Of a stretch of 64,000 nt of DNA, positions 11,655 to 20,613 are shown piece by piece. The stretch covers positions 72,001 to 136,000 of the forward strand of contig CANJKZ010000532.1 in the NCBI GenBank assembly GCA_947471745.1. The letters run 5' to 3'. Both the position numbers and the translations under genes were made by a program. The notes below the pieces were generated by a model. It had not been told where the DNA came from. It saw nothing but the letters and a program-made list of their open reading frames with translations, and ran no database searches. This DNA is from Closterium sp. Naga37s-1. Taxonomy: Eukaryota > Streptophyta > Zygnematophyceae > Desmidiales > Closteriaceae. Positions within the stretch are counted from its first letter, which is position 1. The number at the start of each line of letters is the position of its first letter.

Positions 11655-11933
11655 TGTTATGAGTTGTACGAAAGAAGAGTGCGCAGAATGCAATATCGCG
11701 GAAATGATTACAACTACTGAGCAAACAACGAGGCCTAGGCATAATATAGCACAGCTAGCTAGGCCGAGGTCGCGGAGTCGCGCGAAGGTTGGGTGCAGGT
11801 TTGGGGTTGGGAAACCCGAAGGCGACGCGGGAGACGTTCGGAAGGCGAGGTCGACGGACCGAGCCTGAACTCCGAAAGTTGGAATTGTACGCGTAAGAGA
11901 TGCCTCAGTAAGGAATTAGCGAAATTCCTTACA
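11655..11933 (-). repeat. gypsy-1 5' LTR
   Basis: 279 bp, four substitutions from 2528-2806. Followed by target duplication CGTGT at 11934-11938. Confidence 0.93.
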
Positions 11934-11972
11934 CGTGTAGTGGTTGTACTTGATGTTATTGATAAAATAAAC

Positions 11973-12157
11973 ATGAAAAATTTCTAAGCGTTCATCGCTT
12001 TCAAATTTGTGTATTGTGAAAGCGAAGCTGACTGTAACGCAATTTTGAGCATCGTCGAAGCACGCTATTCGCCTTCTCCGAATATATAATGTGGGTTGGG
12101 GTCATTCTTCCCCCACCCACGTCTCTCATTTTTACAATCGCTCAAGTTCAATTCCCA
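11973..12157 (+). repeat. Split direct repeat A1 (left terminus of YR element)
   Basis: 185 bp from ATGAAAAATTTCTAAGCG to TTCAATTCCCA, identical to A2 at 19252-19436. It holds a TATA-like ATATATAATG near 12083, so it may carry the promoter. Confidence 0.88.
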
Positions 12158-12303
12158 GTTCCGAGAGCCATCCCGATTTTTTCGGAGGCTCCGACTCCCT
12201 CCCGATTTTTTCGGACCTCAACCTGGCGAGGGTGAAAACCCTTCCACGCTTTCAAGCACCCTATACCCTGCTGTCGGATATTCTTAACTACAATCAAGCT
12301 TCG

Positions 12304-13465
12304 ATGGCGCCGAGCGACAACGCCCCGAATCGTTCGGACAACGAGAAGAATACCCGTGAAATTACGGGAGATCGCCGCAACGAGCGGCGGGCGGACGACG
12401 AAGGCAACGCGCCCACTGGTGTCGACCTTTTGACGCGCAGTGGCGAAGTCAACAAAACCGCCAACCAGCAGCACCCCTAGGCACCTGTGGCGCCAGTGGC
12501 GCCTGTGGCGCCTGTGGCGCAAGTGGCGACGACGGCACCTGCAACACCTGTGGCGCCACACGCGCCTGACGCCGAGCACGCGCCAGCACCTGTGGCTGGA
12601 CCGTCGCGTCAGCGCCAGAGGCGCCGAACTGGGTCTTCGTCTGACGCGACGGCTGACCCTGTTTTGACTCCGGCGCTGACTACTGACCAAGTCCAAGCGC
12701 TTTTGGCGCTGTTACAGCAGCAGCCGCCGGCGGTTACGGCTACAGCGACAACAATTTCTGCATCTGCTAAAAACGCAAACGCAAGAAACGATTTGGCGCG
12801 TCACCCTCGCGCAACCGAAGTCCCCCCGTGTCGAAAGGGAACACGCTGCTGCTGCGGCGCCCAACAATGTCAACGACGGCAGCGACTCTGAAGATGAAGC
12901 GGGTGAGGCCAACGCACACACTAATTTTATTGCACCTACCGAGCATCTTCCTCCACTCCCCTCCACCAACCCCACCATTCCGGCATCCTCATTTCACCAC
13001 GCCGGCGTACGCGAGCAAGCCGAATTTCTGGAGGACCTGCGCGCGTACCTGAAGCACTCGGAGCACAAGATACGTCACGGCGACACGGCTGGCGCCCTCG
13101 AGCACTTCGACGAGGCGTACGCGCTCATCGCCGATCGCTTCCAACTCCTCCAAGTTGTCGACGCATCCGACTTCAAGACGGCGCACCGCTTCAAGCTCTA
13201 CCAGCAGAAAAGCGTGCTGACGTCGCGCCCCTTCAAGCAGGCGGTAGCGGACGTGGCAGCGATGAAGCGTGCCCAAGGTTCCTACGGTCGCGGTTCTTCC
13301 CTTGGAGGCCGAGGCTCGGGGTTTGGCGGCAAAATTGGCACGGCCCCCGGCTGCGATGCTAGGAGCTTCCGCGGCACCTGCTTCCGCTGTGGCCAGCCGG
13401 GTCACACCGCCAGCGCATGCCCTGCTGGTGGGCACGGCCCTCACGGACCCGCGCCGGTAGTTTAA
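12304..13465 (+). pseudogene. YR-element gag-like ORF with CCHC knuckle
   Basis: ATG 12304 opens a charged N-terminal part that meets TAG at 12478-12480. The same frame then continues with Ala/Pro/Val repeats (APVAPVAPVAP) and a Gln/Ala-rich stretch. Near 12830, in a C-run, the sense frame shifts and proceeds through an acidic segment (DGSDSEDEAGE), a helical capsid-like segment (REQAEFLEDLRAYLKHSEHK, LIADRFQLLQVVDASDFKTA) and a Gly/Arg-rich region. It ends with one zinc knuckle CFRCGQPGHTASAC before the stop at 13463-13465. Gag-like proteins with a knuckle are known in DIRS/Ngaro elements. One stop and one frameshift argue for an inactive copy. Confidence 0.65.
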
Positions 13466-14035
13466 GCTCGACGAGGAGCATAACCGCACAAAGGCCGTTG
13501 GTCGTGCCCGTTGGGCTGTTTTTATTTTCTAGTCGCCGTTTGGCTGGCCTTAATTGCCATTTTTGGGTCTATGGCGTTTGCCTATAAGCTCTTTAGAGCA
13601 TCATGAAGTCGATCTTCTCGTGAAATTTTGTTGTGAATGTTTTCCCTAAGGGGAAGAGACCATAGATGATCTTAGGGCGTTTGCCTAGAAGATTGCTATA
13701 AACCCTATGAAGTTGTTCTCATTGAATATAATTTTTTGATGTGCATTTTGTTGAGATGACGAGGAGAAGCATTCACCATGTGTCTCTTGGTTGCTCTTGA
13801 GTTTCTGCCCCATGCCTCAAGAAGGTTCTTGGAGAGAGGCAACGAAGTCTCGAGAAGCTTAATACCTCAACAATCATAGGAGAAACTGAAGGGCAAACAA
13901 CCTTGCCATGAACTGACTCTAAAAAAAAAAAAAAAAAGTAATCGGTTCTCGTGCCGGCAAGAAGGGTTATCCCACTCGAGCGTCAATGCTTCCTCGAAAA
14001 AAAAAAAAAAAAAAAAAAAAAATGCCAACTGTCAT
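13466..14035 (+). other. Non-coding spacer of YR element with two poly(A) tracts
   Basis: AT-richer than its surroundings. Runs of about 18 A (from 13921) and about 26 A (from 13997) bracket a 58-bp segment. No ORF with family resemblance was found. It could be the natural gag-RT spacer or an old retroposed insert; no duplication flanks it that I can see. Confidence 0.5.
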
Positions 14036-14334
14036 GTGTTGGATCTTTGTCTACTACCATGTGCAGGCATTCTGATGCATGCCATGGGGCAGCAAGACGA
14101 CCCCTTTGAATACGCAGTGACGGATTTGACAATTTCCGTCATGCGAGGGCGGTTGCGATCCGCGTTGGCTTGGTGGCGTACATGGTGTACGAGCAGTCTT
14201 ATCTTATCAATAATCGAACGAGACTACTGGATGCCGTGGAAGCAAGGACCGCCACAACCATTTCGGTGCTCCAATCATGCCGGAACTCATGCTCACATGG
14301 ATTGTACACGATCAGCCATCATGGACCTTCTTCG

Positions 14335-15943
14335 TGTGAAGATAGTGTGTATAGTAGGCAGAGTTAGGATCAGGAGCCATAGCTAGGAGAGTCCTAGCTA
14401 GGCAAGAAACAGTTTAGGCAAAAGAGAGGGCTTTTCACTAGCAGCAATGAGGATACATATAGCAAACCCTAGATGGGTTGTACTCGCTATAGAGCACCCC
14501 ACTACAGGCTAGAGAATAACATTCTGACACACCCCCATAGCCAAAGTGGGGTGTAATCAGTACAATGAGCAAGCAGGTATAGAGCAGGAGTTCACAAAGG
14601 TAAGCAAAGCTAGAGCTAATCACAGCGGGCAAGTGAGGAGGAGGAGGAGCTGTGGAGGTAGAGAAGATGGGAGGCAACGACTGAAGCTGCAGAGGCACGG
14701 GCACAGGAGCGGCTGACTCAGAGGCTACCGAAGCAAGGGCGACGGACTACTGGAGTAACTGGCTCGGCGGCTATAGAAGAGCGGCAGGAGCAACGGACCC
14801 ACTGGCGACTGGTGCAGCAGGCTCACTGGCTACCGAAGCAAGGGCGACGGACTACAGGCGCTGCAAGCGACACGACAGGTACCTCCACACAACCTCCTCC
14901 AACTGCCCCACACCCTCGACACACACCCACTGCTCAAACCCTAGCTCCACTCCCACGCACCCCCCTAAAACCCTAAACCCCAGTCTCCCACTCATCCACC
15001 CCCCTCAGCGACAGCTGCAGCAGTGGGAGACAAAGGAGGAGGAGGAGAAGGGCACGGCGCGCACAACGGACACCCCCACAACCACCACCCCCACACTCCT
15101 CACCCCCAAACCCTAAAACGGATGGGATAGGGGCAGGAGCGCGGGGGACGGAGAGGGGGGGGAAGGCGCGCGCCTCTAGGGCGCCAGAACGGACGGGTGG
15201 GGCGAGGGAAGGGGCGTGGCGCGCGCTGCTCCCCTGGGCGCCGCGACGGACGGGCGGGGGGGACGCGCGCGCGGCTCCCCAGGGCGCCGCGACGGCCTGG
15301 CGGGGCGCGCGCGGCCTCCCGAGGGCGCCGCGACGAGCTGACGGGGCGCGCGCGGCCTCCCCAGGACGTCGCGACGACCACGCAGGGCGCCCGCTGGCTC
15401 CCAAGTGCGTCGCGACCGACGGGCGGGGCGCTCGCGGGCTCCCGAGGGCGTCGCGACGGACGGACGGGGGGCTCGCGGGCTCCCCAGCGCGCCGCGACGG
15501 GCAGGGCGGGGGGCCGCGCGTGCTCCCCAGGGCTCCGCGACGGACGGGCGGGGCGCGCGCTGGCTCCCCCACAGCAGTAAACCGCCGCGCGCCTCGGGGC
15601 GCACGGCGGGCAGAAAACCGCCGCGTGCCCCGAGCGCGCGGCGGGATGAAAAATAAGAGGCCGCGCACCACGGGGCGCGCGACACAGCGTAGGGCAGCGG
15701 AAGCAGTAGGAGGGCCCACAGGCCAGGAGCGTATGTGCTCTGATACCAAGTGAAGATAGTGTGTATAGTAGGCAGAGTTAGGATCAGGAGCCATAGCTAG
15801 GAGAGTCCTAGCTAGGCAAGAAACAGTTTAGGCAAAAGAGAGGGCTTTTCACTAGCAGCAATGAGGATACATATAGCAAACCCTAGATGGGTTGTACTCG
15901 CTATAGAGCACCCCACTACAGGCTAGAGAATAACATTCTGACA
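14335..15943 (-). mobile_element. Non-autonomous LTR retrotransposon (LARD/TRIM-like, copia-type ends)
   Basis: Two LTRs of about 193 bp (14337-14529 and 15751-15943) appear identical. TSD CTTCG flanks the element (14330-14334 and 15944-15948), with two extra bases (TG) at the left tip. On the minus strand the LTR starts TGTCAGAATG, the 5' LTR is followed by TGGTATCAGAGC (initiator-Met primer site, 15739-15748) and a G-rich purine tract precedes the 3' LTR. The 1.2-kb interior has no gag or pol. LTR tips and purine tract resemble the copia element at 39663-44311, so it was probably mobilised in trans. It sits inside the YR-element RT, and its length plus duplication (1,614 bp) is a multiple of three. 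Confidence 0.82.
15180..15570. repeat. GC-rich tandem repeat inside the LARD, period about 45-60 bp
   Basis: Repeated words GGCTCCC, GGGCGCCGCGACG and GACGGGCGGGGCGCGCGC occur about eight times. Long open frames across it are repeat artefacts. Confidence 0.7.
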
Positions 15944-17664
15944 CTTCGAACCGGAGCAGCAATCGAGGTACCAACGTCGGAGCTGGTATGCATCAGTCCT
16001 CTCAACGTCGTCGAGCAGCGAGACAAATGTCGTCTCATCCTGGATCTACGCAAAGTTAATAGCGAGCTTTGCATTCCGAAGTTTAAGTACGAAGGACTTT
16101 CTCGCGTGTCGGAACTAGCACATCCGGGTGATTGGATGTTTTCAATTGATCTCAAGTCAGGCTACCACCACGTTGACATCCACGCGTTCTGTTGGAAATT
16201 CTTGGGTTTTTCAGTTTGAGGGGCGCTCATACTGCTTCCGATCACTTCCGTTCGGACTAGAAACGGTGCCCTTCGTCTTCACTCAATTGATTAAACAGTT
16301 GGCACGGCGATGGCGAGCAAAAGGGGTCCGCGTCATCCCATATGTGGATGACATCCTCTTCTTGTGCCACACAGAAGTTGAGGCCCGGGACGTCCGCATC
16401 TGCACAATCAACGACCTAAGAGAAGCTGGACTCGTGATCAACGCCAAAAAGTCGCATCTCGAGCCGACTCAGCAGCTACGATTCCTAGGATTGGAGCTCG
16501 ATACCCGGTGTGGACAATTTTCTGTCGGCAACGAGCGACGAAGTGTCTTGCAATCAACCATTGTTTGATTATTGGAAGCAGGACGCGCACAGCACAAAGT
16601 CCCTGTACGGCACGTCGCACGTGTCACAGGCATGCTCGCCTCCATGACCCTTGCCCTTGGGGCGACAGCGAGAGCATTCAGTCATGCACTACTACAAACC
16701 ATCAACGACGCCTCGTCATGGAACAGCAGGGTGTCGCTGTCCCCGAGCGCATGCGAAGAGTTGGAGTTCTGGTCAACTGAGTTCGACCACTTCAATGGCG
16801 CCCCATTTCATGTTCGAGGTAGCTACGATGCAATCATCCATGTCGACGCCAGCGCACACAGTTGGGGGGGCACACTCGACATGTTCTCCACGGGCGTTCA
16901 CAAGGCCTGCTCGAACATGCCCCAGGAATTACTTTGCACTTCAAGTACTCGTCGTGAGTTAGAGGGGGTGTTTTGGGCACTTCAAACTTTCACCGGCTTC
17001 ATCCAGAACAGGCATGTGCTCGTGCGTGTCGACAACCAGGGTGTATTCTAGACCCTAAAAAAGGCTGGGTCACGCAACAGCTCACTCACTACCACTTGCA
17101 AAGGCATCATCCGCATCTGCATGACTCATCGCATTCGCTTGATCATGGAATGGATCCCCCGCGAGCTTAACACGCTCGCGGATGAGCTCTCGAAGACTCT
17201 CGACAGAGACGACTACACCCTGAAGGCACCATGGTTTAACCTTCTCGAGAGGCGATGGGGGCCACACTCTATAGATCTCTTTGCCAGCGCTGCGAATGCC
17301 AAACTCCCCCGATTCTGCTGCGAACACCCACATCCTAAGGCGATAGCGATCAACTCCTTCACGCTATCCTGGGTTGCTGAACATGGCTTCGCTTTTCCAC
17401 CGCCACAATTGATCCCGGCAGTCCTTCACCACGCACAGAGGACAGCAGCCTCACTGACACTCATCGTTCCCTTCTGGCCTGGGGCTAGCTGGTGGCCTCT
17501 TCTTCAACCCTCGCCGCCCGCCTGGGCCTCGCAGATCCGTGACTCCTTGAAACTTACTCATGGAAGCCAATGCCTTGCACCTGGCACGCACACCACCGCA
17601 TTCTCGGGTTCCGGCCTCCCCCATAGCATGATGATGGCCCTGCGCATATCCTTCCGCTAACACA

Positions 17665-19210
17665 TTGCTCGCGCCCTCTCTGATCGCTTCAGGGTTACTT
17701 CGCTCGCTGCAGAGCAAATTGCTCTCTATGATGCTGCAAACGCGTGCGGAATCTACGATCAAGACTTACGAACCATACTGGCAGCAGTTCCGTTCATTCT
17801 GCATCAAGGCTAAGCTACCTGCACGAGATATGACACTCGCCCTATACCGTCATCACCCGGATATAAGACAGTGTTGAATAGTAGACAGGGGTTGTCTATT
17901 ATACGGGTGTCTCTTATAAACAGGCTAGCCTCATTATAAGACACCTATTTGTGTGTACGAGATAAGACATATGTGTCTTATAATCGAAACTGCAATATAT
18001 TATAGTGAAAATTGAAGTACCGCGTACATTTTTACCCTTGCGACACGCGAATTCTGCCACGTGCTGACTCACGTACTACCAAATTTGCCTTTGCAAGTAT
18101 TCTCCATGACGTGGCACCCCGAACAATGGTTGCCGAAGTGGCACCTTCGCAACATCCACACTCATAATGAGAAACTCTTTTCAAGATGTGTGAAAATATT
18201 TCTAAGTAGTTTAAAAAGGTTTCCATTTATAAGACTTATAAGACACCCAAAACCTCCCCAAATACAAGATAACCCAAGCATTTTTTTTAGTGTATGAGAT
18301 AAGACATATATGTCTTATATCCGGGCGATGACGGTACCTCGTTTACGCCATTCGCCACCAAGCCACCTTCTCAGTGGTGCAACTCACTTGTTCGGCGGTT
18401 GGTTTCGCCCACCGCATGATTGGGGCTGCTTGCCCAACTATCGGCCCAATGACATCTCAAGTCCGAGAATTTGCGAAGCGCCACTGCCCTCGGCCCCACA
18501 GGACCAAAGAACCAGTGTCTCTTCACCAAGTGCACGCCATGGCCGCACACTTCATTGGTTCGGACGACCCGTCCACCTTTCAAAAAGGACTCATACCACT
18601 TCTCATGTACGCCGGTTTCCTGCGGTATTCGGATCTCGCCTCCATCTGCTGGAACGATATCCAGTTTGAAGACGATGTCATGTGGCTACTCATCCCGCGC
18701 TCAAAGACGGACCAAGAGGCGAAGGGCGCATGAGTGCCTATTGCCGCAAGTCAGGGACCCTTCTGCCCCGTTCGATGCACCAAGCGATTCATCCAACTGG
18801 CAAGATATGGTCCTTCCACACCAGGGCCATTAATCCGAGTCTTCGGTTCGGCTACGAAAGGCTCACTCCCGGTCAAACCACCGTCGTACACCACCATACG
18901 CAATTGGTGCAAGGAAGCTTTTCTCGCCATCGGCCTTGGTGACCATGCTCTTGGTACCCACTCCTTTCGCAAAGGAGCAGCAACTGTAGCAGCAAATGCA
19001 GGAATCGAGGATCGACTCTTCAAACAGCTTGGCCGTTGGCGCAGTGAATCAGCCAAGGAAATGTATGTCACACCCACCGCCGATCGCCTGATTGAGGCCT
19101 CTCGCAACCTCCAATCAACGGCTCTTGCGCCGTCACCAGCACAACACTCTAGAGCTCTCAAGCGCCACCGTCAAGCACCCTTGCACATGTCTCAGCGTGA
19201 CCCATTGTAA
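17665..19210 (+). pseudogene. YR-element tyrosine recombinase
   Basis: Starts in a frame other than RT, near 17665. SAM-like N-terminal domain: TRAESTIKTYEPYWQQFRSF (about 17740). Broken at 17846 by a MITE, resuming in frame at 18337 (LVYAIRHQATFS). Catalytic set visible: Arg in FLRYSDLASI (about 18625), HSFRKG giving H-x-x-R (about 18961), GRW (about 19030), and the nucleophile Tyr in EMYV (about 19061). One in-frame TGA at 18731-18733. The final codons overlap repeat B1 (DPL stop at 19208-19210). The enzyme would integrate the circular cDNA by site-specific-like recombination, replacing a DDE integrase. Confidence 0.85.
17847..18334. mobile_element. TA-flanked MITE (Tc1/mariner or Stowaway-like)
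   Basis: 488 bp with near-perfect 24-bp inverted ends CCGTCATC(A/G)CCCGGATATAAG, flanked by TA (17845-17846 and 18335-18336). Internal motifs AGATAAGACATAT and GTGTCTTATAA recur near both ends. It has no transposase. Excision to one TA restores the recombinase frame (LALY-LVYA). Assignment to the Tc1/mariner superfamily rests only on the TA duplication. Confidence 0.72.
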
Positions 19211-19254
19211 TGAGAACGATGCCAATTGCTACAGAAGCAAGCTTTCTCAATATG
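19202..19254 (+). repeat. Split direct repeat B1
   Basis: 53 bp, CCATTGTAATGAGAACGATG...CTCAATATG, identical to 19565-19617. It abuts A2 and shares ATG with it. Confidence 0.85.
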
Positions 19255-19436
19255 AAAAATTTCTAAGCGTTCATCGCTTTCAAATTTGTGTATTGTGAAA
19301 GCGAAGCTGACTGTAACGCAATTTTGAGCATCGTCGAAGCACGCTATTCGCCTTCTCCGAATATATAATGTGGGTTGGGGTCATTCTTCCCCCACCCACG
19401 TCTCTCATTTTTACAATCGCTCAAGTTCAATTCCCA
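19252..19436 (+). repeat. Split direct repeat A2
   Basis: 185 bp, no difference from A1 (11973-12157) seen by eye. Confidence 0.88.
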
Positions 19437-19564
19437 CCCACCCTCCCCAGGCTAGTCACCCTTGCAAAGTAGTAGTTCTTACACATCTTGTTTTGTTCTT
19501 ACAACTATATTACTGCTAGGGACTATTGTACTTGAGCCCATTGTAATGAGAACGATGCAAATTG

Positions 19565-19617
19565 CCATTGTAATGAGAACGATGCCAATTGCTACAGAAG
19601 CAAGCTTTCTCAATATG
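19565..19617 (+). repeat. Split direct repeat B2 (right terminus of YR element)
   Basis: Identical to B1. About 128 bp separate it from A2, and that gap contains a third, partial copy of the B start (about 19540-19563). Confidence 0.82.
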
Positions 19618-20364
19618 TCTTTTATGTTCAGTCACAGGAGACAAAACTTCTCAGTCAGTCATTGCAGCATATCAGACAGGAAAGTAGACCACCTAAACTT
19701 CGCTAGTCATATTTTGTGACCACATATACCCTTGCCCAGCCTGCTAACATCATGGCTAGTGAAAAATATGCCAAGGGGATAGGACACCACATACACCAGG
19801 CGTCACCATGCACCAGCAGAGGCATGTATGAACTGTCAACACAAGCATGCTACACAGCTTCCTGCTCTGACCCTTCCATTCAGCATGTGCCTCCACTCGC
19901 CCACCCTGGGGGTTGAAGCCCCCTTTCCTTTCCATTGATCCACCAAAGGGATTACTGCACCCTTTTCCCCTCAGCCAATCAAGGTCTCGGTCGGCCCGCT
20001 TCCCTCTCACCACCCACCCACCCAAGACCCAAGGGGTCTCATCAGTCCCCTTCCGTCTCAACTGCGCACTCAAGGAATTTCAACCCCCTACCCTCAATAA
20101 CCCAGCCATAAGAGTTATCAGCTCCCTTCTCTCACACTCGCACACCCAATGACATCCACTGCTTGCAGTTGGCTAAGACATGGCCAGCACAGCTAGACAG
20201 CATCAACCATAATGAAGAGCTGTCAGTGGCGGCACAGCAAGACGATGAGCCGTCTTTATGCACACCCCCATAAGCTCCCATACTTGCCACGCCCAATGTT
20301 TCGGCCAGTTCCTGCATTTACATTCTACATCAGGCATTTGTGGTCGGTGAGAGTTGCGTAACAC
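19618..20364. other. Interval between YR element and bZIP gene
   Basis: No gene recognised. The right part should contain the 3' UTR of the minus-strand bZIP gene, which ends at 20365. Confidence 0.55.
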
Positions 20365-20459
20365 TCATGAGAGATTGTTAAAGAGGCTGCGGTTCAAAAA
20401 GAGAGATGACGGTTGCTGCTGACCCTGCTGCTGCTGACCCTGACCTAACAACATGTTGG

Positions 20460-20496
<37 letters not shown>

Positions 20497-20542
20497 TTGC
20501 TGCAACAAAGCCAAAAGCTGCTGCTGTTGCTGCTGCTGTTGT

Positions 20543-20574
<32 letters not shown>

Positions 20575-20581
20575 CTGTTGA

Positions 20582-20613
<32 letters not shown>

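Larger units (their letters stand above)
2528..11933 (-). mobile_element. Ty3/gypsy LTR retrotransposon 'gypsy-1' (chromodomain type), carrying a nested hAT
   Basis: Direct 279-bp LTRs (2528-2806 and 11655-11933) differ at four positions and are flanked by the same five bases, CGTGT (2523-2527 and 11934-11938), so the insertion is complete and fairly recent. In element orientation (minus strand) the order is LTR, primer site, gag, protease-RT-RNase H-integrase, chromodomain-like end, purine tract, LTR; this order defines Ty3/gypsy. Without the 3,953-bp hAT at 3063-7015 and its 8-bp duplication it is about 5.4 kb. One nonsense codon in pol (9834-9836) and the hAT insertion make this copy unable to encode a full polyprotein. 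Confidence 0.93.
14036..17660 (+). pseudogene. YR-element reverse transcriptase / RNase H (DIRS type), interrupted
   Basis: The frame runs from 14036 to 14334, is broken by the 14335-15943 element, and resumes in frame at 15949. RT shows ISPLNVVEQ, RLILDLRKVN, SIDLKSGYHH, then a one-base T-run insertion near 16210 shifts the frame, and it goes on with FRSLPFGLE and the active site VIPYVDDILF near 16345. RNase H follows (IIHVDASAHSWGG; TSSTRRELEGV; RVDNQG). Further in-frame stops lie at 16566-16568 (TGA) and 17049-17051 (TAG). After these comes WIPRELNTLADELSK, a DIRS-type RNase H end, and the typical C-terminal region (SIDLFASAANAKLPRFC). The ORF has no integrase. Defects: one insertion, one frameshift, two stops. 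Confidence 0.8.
11973..19617 (+). mobile_element. Tyrosine-recombinase retrotransposon with split direct repeats (PAT/Ngaro/Kangaroo-like)
   Basis: A 185-bp repeat A occurs at 11973-12157 and 19252-19436 with no difference seen. A 53-bp repeat B occurs at 19202-19254 and 19565-19617. The order A1-genes-B1A2-B2 is the split-direct-repeat layout of PAT, Ngaro and Kangaroo YR elements, not the inverted repeats of DIRS-1. Between them lie a gag-like ORF with a zinc knuckle, DIRS-type RT/RNase H, and a tyrosine recombinase. There is no integrase or aspartic protease, and no target duplication is seen; instead ATG sits at each repeat boundary. Two later insertions (14335-15943 and 17847-18334) and several stops and frameshifts inactivate this copy. 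Without the insertions it is about 5.5 kb. Confidence 0.85.

Noticed and set aside
14973..15794. 273-codon minus-strand ORF (Arg/Ala/Pro-rich)
   Set aside because: It lies over the GC-rich tandem array of the LARD and crosses one LTR; the protein repeats with the DNA and resembles nothing.
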